From positions 1-32,684 of the forward strand of contig JAKLKD010000044.1 of assembly GCA_023150845.1 (NCBI GenBank): a stretch of 32,684 nucleotides of DNA, written 5' to 3'. Of the stretch, positions 22,428 through 30,644 are shown piece after piece. Position 1 is the stretch's first letter; every line of letters starts with the position of its first letter. Below the pieces are notes generated by a model. It worked only from the letters and a program-made list of their open reading frames with translations, ran no database searches and was not told the DNA's origin. A program made the position numbers and the translations under genes. This stretch comes from Myxococcota bacterium. GTDB taxonomy: Bacteria; Myxococcota_A; UBA796; CAJQPC01.

Positions 22428-23186
22428 ATGCCTTCCCCCACCCCTTGGGCCGTGCTCACCGGCGCGTCCTCTGGCATCGGCCGCGCCTTGGCCCCCAAGC
22501 TCGCCGCCCGGGGCTACGGCCTCGTGCTGGTCGCCCGAGACGCCGAGGCCCTCGGCAGCCTCGCGGCGACCCTGGCGGTCCCCACACGCATCCTCTCCTT
22601 GGACCTCTCCGCGCCGGACGCTTCGGCCCGGCTCGGCGCGGAGACGGCGGAGCTCGACGTGGGCCTCGTGGTGCTCAACGCCGGGTTCGGCAGCGCCGGG
22701 CCCTTCCTTCAAGCCGACGCCGCCGCGGATCAGGCCCAGCTCGCGGTGAACTGCGCGTCGGTGCTCGGGGCCTGCCACGTCTTCGCGCCGCGCCTCGTCG
22801 CGCGCCGGTCGGGCGCCCTCGTGCTCGTGGGCTCGGTGCTGGGGTTCCAGGGGGTGCCCGGCCAGGCGACCTACGCGGCGACCAAGGCCTTTGTGCAGGC
22901 CCTCGCCGAGGGGCTGGCGCCGGAGCTCGGCGCGAAGGGCGTGAGCGTGCTCTGTGTCGCCCCCGGACCGACCCACACCGGCTTCGCCGCCCGCGCCGGG
23001 ATGCGGATGGGCCGCGCCGACGCCGCCGAGGACGTGGCGGCGGAGATCTCCACGGCCATCGGCCGCAAAGGCACACAGTTCCCGGGGCTCATGGCGAAGC
23101 TCCTGCGCTGGGGGGTGCTGACCTTGCCGCGGCGGTTGAGGACGTTCATCTTTGGGCGGGCGGTGGCGGGGATGATCGGCGGGTGA
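22428..23186 (+). CDS. SDR family oxidoreductase
   Basis: A 252-residue short-chain dehydrogenase with TGASSGIG (11-18), Asn84-Ala-Gly, Ser136, Tyr149-x3-Lys153 (ATYAATKAFVQALAEGLAPE), and a C-terminal basic/hydrophobic segment (LLRWGVLTLPRRLRTFIFGR) like that of DltE/YqjQ-type enzymes that act on membrane-associated lipids. It starts 24 bases after the Fe-S/SCP2 gene, so the two are likely one transcript under the MarR operator. A reaction on a fatty or isoprenoid ketone/alcohol is plausible but not shown. Confidence 0.92.
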   Translation: MPSPTPWAVLTGASSGIGRALAPKLAARGYGLVLVARDAEALGSLAATLAVPTRILSLDLSAPDASARLGAETAELDVGLVVLNAGFGSAGPFLQADAAADQAQLAVNCASVLGACHVFAPRLVARRSGALVLVGSVLGFQGVPGQATYAATKAFVQALAEGLAPELGAKGVSVLCVAPGPTHTGFAARAGMRMGRADAAEDVAAEISTAIGRKGTQFPGLMAKLLRWGVLTLPRRLRTFIFGRAVAGMIGG

Positions 23187-23462
23187 GGCGGTCTCCGGGC
23201 CGCGTTGTCCACCGTGTCAGGCGGCGTGAGGGGGTTGGGCTCGATGAGGCGTCGGAGGGCACGGTGGCCGGGCCGCGTTGAGGCGAGATCGTGAACGGGC
23301 AGAACGTCCCGCCCCCTCTTGCCAAGGCGGTCGCCGCTGGCTACGTCGAGGCGATGTCGTGCATGAACCGCACAAGAAGCTGAACGAGGCTTCCCCTAGC
23401 TCGCGCCGCCCGGTCGTCCGGGTCGGTGTGCCCTCGTTCATCTCTGTGACACGGCTTCGTTT

Positions 23463-24686
23463 ATGCAGACCTCTGACTCCGCCGCGCGCGCCGCTGGCGC
23501 CGCGCGCTCGTTCACTCTGTTCTTGTTCTTCGACAGCTTCGCCCAGGCGATCGTCACGCCGCTCCTCCCCCGCCTCGCCACCGACGTTCAGCGCGGGGAC
23601 GTCGCCGCCGCCGCCCTGCTCCTCGGCGTCTTGGAGCTGTGCTGGGCGCTGCCCCAGGTCTTCGCCGCGCCTTGGCTGGGCGCCTGGTCGGACCGTGTGG
23701 GGCGAAAGCCGGCGCTCGTGCTCTCGGCCGTCGGCATCGCCGCCGAGATCCTCCTCGACGCCTGCGCCCAAGGACCGGGGTGGCTCGTCCTAGGACGGCT
23801 CCTCTGTGGGGTTTGTTGCGCCGGGCAGGCCGTCGCCTTCGCCGCCCTCGCTGACCTGCACACCCCCGCCGAGCGGCCCGCCGCCTTCGCCCGAGGGGCC
23901 GCGGCGCTCTGGGCGGGAATCGTCGTCGGCCCGGCGCTCGGCGGGCTCTTGGCCGAGCTGGGGCTGCGCCTGGCCTTCGGGGTCGCCTTCGGCGTGGCGC
24001 TGATCGCCTTGGCCCTCGCGCTCACCGCGCCGGAGACCCGACCGGCGGCGAACACACACAGTCCGATGGACGGGCCCGCCGCCGCCCCGAGGCTGAGCCT
24101 CTCGACGCTCCGCGTGGCCCCGGTGCTCGGCGTCGCCTTCGCGCTCACGGCCATCGCGGTGCAAGGTGTCGATCAGCTCATCGTGCTGTACACCGAGCGC
24201 CGGTACGCCTGGACCTCGCTGCATTTTGGCCTCGTGTGTACGGGCGTCGCCGCCGTGGGCTGGTGGGCCCAGGGGTGGCTGGCGCCGCGGCTCTTTGAGC
24301 GCCTCGGCGCCGTGCGGGCGGCGGGGGTCGGGCTCGTGTTTCAGGGCGCGGGCGCCTTGGGGGTGGCCGCGGCCGCCACGGGAGGGCCGTTCACCTGGGC
24401 CTACGCGGCGTCAATGATCGGCTCGATCGTGAGGCCCGCGCTGGGCGCCGCGCTCTCGGAGCGTGTGCCCGAAGATCGCCAAGGGGAGCTGCAAGGCGCG
24501 CTCTCGGCGCTCGGCGCTGGGGCGTCGGTGATCGCGCCGCCGGTCTTCGCTGGGCTGTTTGTGTGGGGTCTGGGCCTCGGCGGCGCGTGGATCGCGCTCC
24601 CTGTGCTCGTGAGCGGTCTGCTGCTGCTCTCGGCCTGGGGGATGCTCCTGGCCTTCGGGCCCCAGGACCCACGGCCCGGCGGCTGA
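23463..24686 (+). CDS. MFS transporter (drug/proton antiporter type)
   Basis: A 407-residue membrane protein with about 12 hydrophobic segments and the motif-A loop GAWSDRVGRKP (73-83) between the second and third; GIVVGPALGGLLAELG matches the motif-C region of exporters. It resembles the TetA-like branch of the major facilitator superfamily, which exports small amphiphiles with proton influx. No ribosome-binding site is seen before ATG 23463, and no nearer in-frame start is better. The 276 bases before it contain no convincing gene or hairpin. It may export a product of the neighbouring genes or a toxic compound; the substrate cannot be predicted. Confidence 0.88.
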   Translation: MQTSDSAARAAGAARSFTLFLFFDSFAQAIVTPLLPRLATDVQRGDVAAAALLLGVLELCWALPQVFAAPWLGAWSDRVGRKPALVLSAVGIAAEILLDACAQGPGWLVLGRLLCGVCCAGQAVAFAALADLHTPAERPAAFARGAAALWAGIVVGPALGGLLAELGLRLAFGVAFGVALIALALALTAPETRPAANTHSPMDGPAAAPRLSLSTLRVAPVLGVAFALTAIAVQGVDQLIVLYTERRYAWTSLHFGLVCTGVAAVGWWAQGWLAPRLFERLGAVRAAGVGLVFQGAGALGVAAAATGGPFTWAYAASMIGSIVRPALGAALSERVPEDRQGELQGALSALGAGASVIAPPVFAGLFVWGLGLGGAWIALPVLVSGLLLLSAWGMLLAFGPQDPRPGG

Positions 24687-24763
24687 GCCGCCCGCATCTC
24701 GACGGGGGGCGGCGTGTCGGCTACACGGGAGCCCTACGCCAAACCCCCGGCGCGGAGCGACGA

Positions 24764-25798
24764 ATGAGCGAGACCTCCCCCATCGAGCGCGCCCTGGTCA
24801 CCGGCGGCGCCGGCTTCTTGGGCCGGGCCCTGGTCGCGGCCCTGCGCGCCCGTGGGGTCACGACGCGAGTGCTCGACCTCCGGCCTCACCGCGACGCGCC
24901 GAGCGTCGTCGGCGACGTGGCCGACCCCGAGGCCGTGGCCCGAGCCGTGGAGGGCGTGGACACGGTCTTCCACACCGCGGCGCGCATCGACTGGAGCCTC
25001 AACAAGACCGCCCAGCTCGAGCGCGCCCACGTCGAGGGGACAGCCACGGTGGTCCGCGCCTGTGAGGCGGCCGGCGTCGCCCGGCTCGTCCACACCTCGT
25101 CCGTGGACGTGATGTCCGGCGGCGGCCCTTACGACGGGGGCGACGAGTCCTTGCCCCTGCCCACCCGGCACTATGACGACTACAGCCGCACCAAGGCCAT
25201 CGCCGAGGGGCTGGTCCTCGCCGCGGACCGACCGGGCGGGCTCCGCGCCTGTGCGCTCCGGGTGGCGAACATCTGGGGGCCCGGCGACCCGATCCTCGTC
25301 CCCCGCTTCGTCGACATGGCGCGCCGGGGGCCCCTCGTGGGCCTCGGGGACGGCGCCGCCCGCTATGGCTTCGTGTACCTGGACAACGCCGTCGACGCGC
25401 ACCTGCGGGCCGCCGACGCCTTGGCCGCCGACGCCCGCGGGGACGGGCCCGGCGCCGGGGGCGAGGCGTTTTTTGTGTCCGACGACCCGCCGATCAACTT
25501 CTTTGAGTTCTTTAGCCCCATGCTCGCCGCCCTCGGCCTCCGGTCGCGCTGGTGGTGGATGCCGGCCTGGCCGCTCCGCCCGATCGCCATCGCCTGGGAG
25601 ACCGCCAACCGCTGGAACCTCACCGGCGACACCCCGCCCGCCTTGACCCGCTTCACCCTCGACGCCGTCTCTCAGCCGTTCTGGTTCCGGGCGGACAAGG
25701 CGCGTCGGGTGCTCGGCTGGGCCCCGGTCGTCCCCCCGGACCTCGCCTTGGCCACGACGGTCGCCTGGGCCCGAGCCGAGCTTCTCCCGGCACGATGA
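24764..25798 (+). CDS. 3beta-hydroxysteroid dehydrogenase-like NAD-dependent epimerase/dehydratase
   Basis: A 344-residue extended SDR starting at ATG 24764 (GGAG upstream). Cofactor motif TGGAGFLG (13-20), VFHTAARIDW, catalytic Thr/Ser in HTSSVDVMSGG (Ser113) and Tyr140-Ser-Arg-Thr-Lys144. The sequence HTSSVDV..GG..YD.GDES and VANIWGPGDPILVPRFVDMA are typical of the 3beta-HSD/sterol-4alpha-carboxylate 3-dehydrogenase branch, as is the later hydrophobic segment near WWWMPAWPLRPIAIAW that would lie on a membrane. It oxidises a 3-hydroxyl group on a steroid-like or other lipid substrate in the named families. It precedes an FAD oxidoreductase, with which it may share a transcript. Confidence 0.85.
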   Translation: MSETSPIERALVTGGAGFLGRALVAALRARGVTTRVLDLRPHRDAPSVVGDVADPEAVARAVEGVDTVFHTAARIDWSLNKTAQLERAHVEGTATVVRACEAAGVARLVHTSSVDVMSGGGPYDGGDESLPLPTRHYDDYSRTKAIAEGLVLAADRPGGLRACALRVANIWGPGDPILVPRFVDMARRGPLVGLGDGAARYGFVYLDNAVDAHLRAADALAADARGDGPGAGGEAFFVSDDPPINFFEFFSPMLAALGLRSRWWWMPAWPLRPIAIAWETANRWNLTGDTPPALTRFTLDAVSQPFWFRADKARRVLGWAPVVPPDLALATTVAWARAELLPAR

Positions 25799-25864
25799 GC
25801 GGGTTTGCGGCGAGTTGTGCGGCGCGATAGGCCCATCGCCCCTCAAAAAAACAGGAGCGCCCTC

Positions 25865-27121
25865 ATGCGTATCGGCGTCGTCGGAGCGGGCGCGGCCGGC
25901 CTCGTGTCCGCCTGGCTCTTACAAGACGCCCACGACGTCGTGCTCGTCGAGGCGGGGAGCCGCCCGGGCGGCCACGCGGAGACGGCCCAGGTGGAGGTGG
26001 ACGGCGGCGTGCTCGACGTGGAGCTGGGGCCGCAGTTCTTCTTTCGGGAGGGCTACGGCGGCCTGCACGCCCTGCTCAACCGCCTCGGCCTGGCCCCGAC
26101 GCTGCAGCGCATCAGCATGTCGGTCACCCTCGGCGAGCCCCAAGGCACCCTCGCGCTGCCGCCGCTGAGCCTCCCCGCCCTCGGCCAGCTCCTCAACATG
26201 AAGAGCCTCGGGCAGCTCCTCTGGTTCGTGCGCTTCGGCTGGGGCGGCGAGGCGGTGATCCGTGAGCAGGACTGGACCCTGAGCGTGCAGGGCCTCGTCG
26301 ACCGCCTGGGCGCCCCACGCGATGCCGCGGAGGGCCTGATCATCCCCCTCGTGGCGGCGAGCTGGGGCGTCTCCGTCGAGCAGGCCCGGGCCCTCTCAGC
26401 CTACAGCGTCGCCCGGGTCATGGGCCTGCGCCCCACGCGCCTCCCCCACACCCACACCGTGCCCGGCGGCCTCGGCGCCTACGCCCACGCCCTCGTCACC
26501 GACTCGCCCCGGCTCACCCTGCGCCTCAACAGCCCCGCGCGCGCCCTGCGGCCGCTCCCTGAAGGCGGCCTCGCTCTGGACGCGGGCGACCGGGTGGAGC
26601 GTTTTGACGCCGTGATCCTCGCCTGCGACTGGCGCGCCTCGGCGGCGGCCTGCCGCGACGCCCCGGCCCTGGCCGAGTGGAGCCGCGCCTTCGCCGCCTT
26701 TGAGGACTACGACACGACCATCGCCGTGCACCGCGACCCCCGCCTCATGCCCCCGGATCGGCGCCTGTGGCAGGTCGGGAACGCCGACCTCGTCCCGGGT
26801 CGGCGGCCCCGCAACACGGTCTGGTCCGGGGTCTCCGTCGGGGCGGACCTGTTCCGCACCTGGCTGCGCCCTGGCGAGGACGCGCCCCCGGGCAGCTTAG
26901 AGACGCGCAGCTACAAGCACGTCTTGATGACGACGGAGCACCACGCCCGCCAGCAGGCCCTCGCCCGCCTGCAAGGCCAGGCCGGGGTGTGGGCCGCGGG
27001 GATGTACACCGACGGCGTCGATAACCACGAGAGCGCGATCCGCTCGGCGGTGAAGGTCGCCCAGGCCTTCGACCCCGAGGGGGAGCGGCTGCGCTGGCTC
27101 GCCGAGCGTGTGAGCGTTTAA
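25865..27121 (+). CDS. FAD-dependent oxidoreductase (amine-oxidase/COG2907-like)
   Basis: A 418-residue flavoprotein with an N-terminal dinucleotide-binding motif GAGAAG (7-12), the acidic end of strand two in VLVEAGSRPGGHAETAQVEV, and a C-terminal FAD contact (VWAAGMYTDGVDNHESAIRS). The middle (VDRLGAPRDAAEGLIIPLVA, LPHTHTVPGGLGAYAHALV) matches the flavin amine oxidase/phytoene desaturase fold. In this fold enzymes desaturate or oxidise lipids, amines or carotenoids. It lies 66 bases after the 3beta-HSD-like gene and converges on the P450 gene, six bases away. Confidence 0.85.
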   Translation: MRIGVVGAGAAGLVSAWLLQDAHDVVLVEAGSRPGGHAETAQVEVDGGVLDVELGPQFFFREGYGGLHALLNRLGLAPTLQRISMSVTLGEPQGTLALPPLSLPALGQLLNMKSLGQLLWFVRFGWGGEAVIREQDWTLSVQGLVDRLGAPRDAAEGLIIPLVAASWGVSVEQARALSAYSVARVMGLRPTRLPHTHTVPGGLGAYAHALVTDSPRLTLRLNSPARALRPLPEGGLALDAGDRVERFDAVILACDWRASAAACRDAPALAEWSRAFAAFEDYDTTIAVHRDPRLMPPDRRLWQVGNADLVPGRRPRNTVWSGVSVGADLFRTWLRPGEDAPPGSLETRSYKHVLMTTEHHARQQALARLQGQAGVWAAGMYTDGVDNHESAIRSAVKVAQAFDPEGERLRWLAERVSV

Positions 27122-27127
27122 GGCGGC

Positions 27128-28510
27128 TCAGGTCACCACGAAGGGCGGCCAAGGCGCGGGCGCCTCCGAGGAGCGCCGCGGCGCCTCGGTGAGCCGCACC
27201 CGCAGCCCCACGGGCATGGTCACCGGGGTGCTGCGCACCTTGAGGGTGTAGCCCGGGGGGTGAAGCTCCAGCTTGAGCGTGTGCAGCAAGGTCGCGAGGG
27301 TGACCATGAGCTGGGACTGGGCGAAGCGCGCGCCGAGGCAGGTGTGGACCCCGGTGCCAAACGGCGCGTAGGCCCCGGCCCGGGCGTGCTCCCGGCGCGG
27401 CTCGGCGTAGCGGTCGAGGTCGAAGGTGTAGGGGTCCGGGAACAGCTCTGGCAAAAAGTGCGGCACCGCCGTCGCCATGAAGAGCTGCTGCCCGGCGGCG
27501 ATGTGGCGCCCGGCGAAGCTGAACTCCTTCTCGACGTAGCGTGGGGCGAGATAGGCCACGGGGTACATGCGCAGGGTCTCCATGATGAGCCAGCGCAGCG
27601 CCTTCATGCCCTTAAACGCCTCCCAGCTCGGCGTCTCCTCAGCGGCGAAGACCTCATCGACCTCAGCCATCACCCGGGCCCGCACCTCGGGCCGCGCGAG
27701 CACGTTGAACAGCGCGAAGGCGCTCGTGTTGGACGCCGTGTCGATGCCGCCGAACAGCGGGCCCAAGGTGAGCAGGCGGAGGTTCTCCTCCTGGATGAGG
27801 TCGCCCCGGGCCACGGCGGCGATGGCGTCGTCTACGAGGTCGTTGCGCCCCTCGACGGGCTCCGCGCGGTGCCGGGCCACGACGCCTTCGGCGTAGCGGA
27901 GGAGGCGCCGCTTGGCGCGACGGTAGGCCGGCCACAGCAGCACCGCCGGGGGCCACTGGCGCATCACCCGCACCGAGAGCGCGCCACGAAACACCCGGAT
28001 GAGGTCGTCGAGCACCTCGGCCACGTCGTCTTGGTTGTGGAGGAGCAGGCCGACCTGCTCGGCGAGGAGGAGCTGGAAGAGGCGCTGCACGTCGAGGGTC
28101 TGGCCCGCGGCGAGGGCGCCGAGGCGGCGGCGGACACCCCGCACCACCTCGGGCACCCGGGTCTCGAGGTGGTCTGCGGAGTAGCTGGGCGTCTGGATAC
28201 GCCGAAGCCGCTTGTGCACGTCCCCGTCGGCGCTGGCCAAGAACAGCTCCCCGCCGAGCTCCTCGCCGAAGCCCCCGAACACCGGGCCGTTTCGTAGGTG
28301 CGCCCGCTCGTTGCCGATCATGAACTGGTTGGCCTCGGCCCCGGCGAGGACCACAAACCGGCGGTTGAGCACGTTTAAGGCGAAGACCGGGCCCAGGGCC
28401 ATGTGCGTCTTGACCAAAAACTGCAGGGGGTCGCTGAGCATCGGGCGCAGGCTGCCCAGGAGCGGCAGGCCAGGGGCGACGGGCAGCTCGGGGGTGAGCG
28501 CATCGGGCAT
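27128..28510 (-). CDS. Cytochrome P450
   Basis: A 460-residue P450. ATG 28510 gives a normal N-terminus (LPVAPGLPLLGSLRPMLSDP); the longer frame above it is Arg-rich and not family-like. The I-helix oxygen-binding motif is GGIDTAS (254-260), the K-helix Glu311-Thr-Leu-Arg314, the aromatic region FPDPYTFDLDRYAEPR, and the heme loop FGTGVHTCLGARFA with Cys391 as iron ligand. No membrane anchor is seen, so it is cytosolic. It needs ferredoxin or flavodoxin partners not present here unless the neighbouring Fe-S protein serves. It is divergent from the EXPERA gene (126 bases between), which suggests a shared control region. The CYP family cannot be assigned by eye. Confidence 0.93.
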   Translation of the reverse strand: MPDALTPELPVAPGLPLLGSLRPMLSDPLQFLVKTHMALGPVFALNVLNRRFVVLAGAEANQFMIGNERAHLRNGPVFGGFGEELGGELFLASADGDVHKRLRRIQTPSYSADHLETRVPEVVRGVRRRLGALAAGQTLDVQRLFQLLLAEQVGLLLHNQDDVAEVLDDLIRVFRGALSVRVMRQWPPAVLLWPAYRRAKRRLLRYAEGVVARHRAEPVEGRNDLVDDAIAAVARGDLIQEENLRLLTLGPLFGGIDTASNTSAFALFNVLARPEVRARVMAEVDEVFAAEETPSWEAFKGMKALRWLIMETLRMYPVAYLAPRYVEKEFSFAGRHIAAGQQLFMATAVPHFLPELFPDPYTFDLDRYAEPRREHARAGAYAPFGTGVHTCLGARFAQSQLMVTLATLLHTLKLELHPPGYTLKVRSTPVTMPVGLRVRLTEAPRRSSEAPAPWPPFVVT

Positions 28511-28636
28511 TCGGGGCCATCCGGGCGGCGCGGGGTGAGATTTGCGCCGCCGCACATGTACCACGCGGGCGCTGGTGGGCGATACTCTCTGGGTGGTCCT
28601 CACGAGTCCTCACGCGCCCCCGCGCTTGGAGCCCCG

Positions 28637-29137
28637 ATGCACCCCGCCCCCTTGCCCCTCGCCGCCCGCCCCTGGGACGTCGCCTTGGCCGCCGCCCTGC
28701 TCAGCATGGCGGCTGGTGGCGCGATGTTTGACACCCTCGTCGTCTTTGACCTGCCGATCCATCCCGACGCCGAGAGCCCCCTGGGCCGGGCCGCGTACGC
28801 CTACGCCTCCCGCGCCGACCCGCTCTTGCTGCTGAGGCCGTTCTGGGCGCGGGTGTGCCTCACCGCGTCACTTTTCGTGTTCATCCCCTTCTACGTCGTG
28901 GCCGCGGCGGCGCTGCTGCGCGCCTGGGCGTGGATTCAGCTCCCGGCGGTGATCGTCGGCAGCGTCGTGTTCGGCTTCACCGGGGTCTTGATGTTGGGGG
29001 TCGAGCTCTTCGGCCCCCCTGGCGAGCGCACGCCCGACCCGGCGCTATGGCTCGCCTTCAACGCCCCCTACGCCCTCATCCCGCTGTGGCTGATCGCCCG
29101 GATGCGCCGACCCGATCCCTTCGCGCGGCGGTTCTGA
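28637..29137 (+). CDS. EXPERA-domain membrane protein (emopamil-binding/TMEM97-like)
   Basis: A 166-residue protein with four hydrophobic segments. It opens with WDVALAAALLSMAAGGAMFD, then DTLVVFDLP, a loop with DPLLLLRPFWARVCLTASLF, FIPFYVVAAAALLRAWAWIQ, and NAPYALIPLWLIARMRRPDP near the end. The Asp near the end of helix one, the Asp-Pro-Leu before helix two and Asn-x-Pro-Tyr-x-Leu-Ile-Pro in helix four are the pattern of the EXPERA fold. Known members are sterol delta8-delta7 isomerase (EBP) and sterol-binding TMEM97. The start is set by GGAG at 28628-28631. Here it may bind or isomerise a polycyclic lipid, together with the P450 and 3beta-HSD-like genes. Confidence 0.72.
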   Translation: MHPAPLPLAARPWDVALAAALLSMAAGGAMFDTLVVFDLPIHPDAESPLGRAAYAYASRADPLLLLRPFWARVCLTASLFVFIPFYVVAAAALLRAWAWIQLPAVIVGSVVFGFTGVLMLGVELFGPPGERTPDPALWLAFNAPYALIPLWLIARMRRPDPFARRF

Positions 29138-29336
29138 GGGCTCGGCGTGGACATCGCGGGGGCTCTCTTAGTCCGCCGCCTTCTTCGCCCTGGCCCTTCC
29201 GACGCGACAACACCAGCGGAGCTTGGCGCCGTTAGGCGCCGCGCACGCGCTTCGGCGGGCGTCTTGAGGGCGGCCAAGCGCGGCGACGAGCGGTCGGCGT
29301 TGAGCGCTGGGCGCTCGCTGGGATAGACTCCTGGCC

Positions 29337-30644
29337 ATGAGCAAGCTCCGCACCCCTTGGATCGAGCCGGTCAGCGTCAAGCCCGAGCACTTCGTCAACC
29401 GCACAAAGGATCGCGCGCGGCTTCGGGCGCTCTTGGAGGCGCACATCGCCTACAAGACGCGCGGAGCGCTCGTGCTGATCGGCGGGGAGCGGGGCATCGG
29501 CAAGTCGATCTTCGCCCGCACGGTGCTCGCCGAGGTCGGCCAGAGCTTCCCCGATGACGTGATCACCGTCGTCGTCCCCGCGCGCTCAAAGTCGCTGATC
29601 AACATCATGCGGGAGTACGCCAAGGAGCTGGTGAAGGCGGGCCGGTCGATGGCGAAGCGTCGCGAGTGGCCGACCACCTGGGGTGAGCGGTGGCTCAACC
29701 CCTTACAAGAGCTCGCCTTCAACGAGCAGATCACGCGGCAGGCGAGCGCGCTCGTCGCGCGAGAAGTAGGCGCGGACGGAGAGCTGTCGGCCGGGCTGTG
29801 GACGGTCCTGCAGGGCAAGAGCGGCTTTCAGTGGAGTGAGCGGCGTGAGCAAGGCCAGGTGACGGAGCACAGCCTCACGGTCACGCCGACGCTGCTCGCC
29901 GAGGCGATCAACGTGGTCCTCGCGGAGCTCGCCGAGCGGCTCACGGTGCTGGTGTTCTTTGACGATCTGGACCAGGCCAGCGGCATGGACACCGCCGAGC
30001 GGGCCAAGGACACCTTTGACCTCGTCCTGGGCCTCGGGCCCGCGATTCATCTCATTCACTTGCGCAGCGAGGTGAAGTTCCCGGACGTGCGACGCGAGCA
30101 CGACGACCCCTTGACCCTGGGCGGGCTAGACGCCGACGAGCTGAACGAGCTCCTGCGCCGCCGCGCGGACGCCACCTTAGAGGAGGATCGGCGCCTCGTG
30201 CGAAGCGACGCGGGCTGGGCGCCGCTGCGGCGCCTCTGCGCCTCGACGGGGAACCCCTTGGTGCTCCTGCGCTGGGTCAAGGCCCTCGCCGACCTCGTCG
30301 ATCACTGGCCGCCGCCCGAGGACTGGATGAGCCCAACGAGGCTCCGAGCGCTCGCCCTGCAAGCGGCGGCGATGGACGAGCTAAACGACGACGACGTGCG
30401 CCGCTTGGGCCTCACCCTCGATCGTCTGGGCGAGGTGTTCACCGAGACCGAGCTGCTCGCCGGGCGCCGCGCCACCGACACGCGCCCTGGGGAGCCGCTA
30501 ACGCCGACCTTCCTCGCGCAGCTCCGACACCACGAGCTGATCGTGCCCGTAGACCGCTTTGACCCCAGCCGTGGCCTCAGGATCGACCCGATCATCTCCT
30601 TGATTCGCCCGAGCCGCGCCGAGATGATCCGGTCCTATCGATGA
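29337..30644 (+). CDS. P-loop (STAND/AAA-like) ATPase
   Basis: A 435-residue cytosolic ATPase. FVNRTKDRARLRALLEAHI is the usual lead-in of AAA_16/STAND ATPases. Walker A is GGERGIGKS (49-57), Walker B is LTVLVFFDDLDQ (202-212), and LIHLRSEV (239-246) has an Arg in the sensor region. A middle segment (WGERWLNPLQELAFNEQITR) is not recognised. The C-terminal ~150 residues look helical and winged-helix-like (RRLCASTGNPLVLLRWVKAL, DDVRRLGLTLDRLGEVFTET). Its stop codon overlaps the TPR gene start by four bases (ATGA). ATP-driven switching coupled to the TPR partner is likely; the trigger and output are unknown. Confidence 0.78.
   Translation: MSKLRTPWIEPVSVKPEHFVNRTKDRARLRALLEAHIAYKTRGALVLIGGERGIGKSIFARTVLAEVGQSFPDDVITVVVPARSKSLINIMREYAKELVKAGRSMAKRREWPTTWGERWLNPLQELAFNEQITRQASALVAREVGADGELSAGLWTVLQGKSGFQWSERREQGQVTEHSLTVTPTLLAEAINVVLAELAERLTVLVFFDDLDQASGMDTAERAKDTFDLVLGLGPAIHLIHLRSEVKFPDVRREHDDPLTLGGLDADELNELLRRRADATLEEDRRLVRSDAGWAPLRRLCASTGNPLVLLRWVKALADLVDHWPPPEDWMSPTRLRALALQAAAMDELNDDDVRRLGLTLDRLGEVFTETELLAGRRATDTRPGEPLTPTFLAQLRHHELIVPVDRFDPSRGLRIDPIISLIRPSRAEMIRSYR

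Noticed and set aside
21036-22976. Minus-strand open frame of 646 codons over the Fe-S/SCP2 and SDR genes
   Set aside because: It is the antisense shadow of two well-recognised genes; its product is His/Gly/Arg-rich with no motif, as expected from GC-rich DNA.
23187-23462. Possible gene remnant before the MFS gene (frame reading IVNGQNVPPPLAKAVAAGYV)
   Set aside because: Short, no start signal and no recognised family; not enough to call a feature.
29225-29240. GGCGCC-GTTA-GGCGCC hairpin between the EXPERA and ATPase genes
   Set aside because: GGCGCC is self-complementary and common in this GC-rich DNA; the stem is short, has no T-tract, and lies far from the stop. The 199-base gap shows nothing else I can support.
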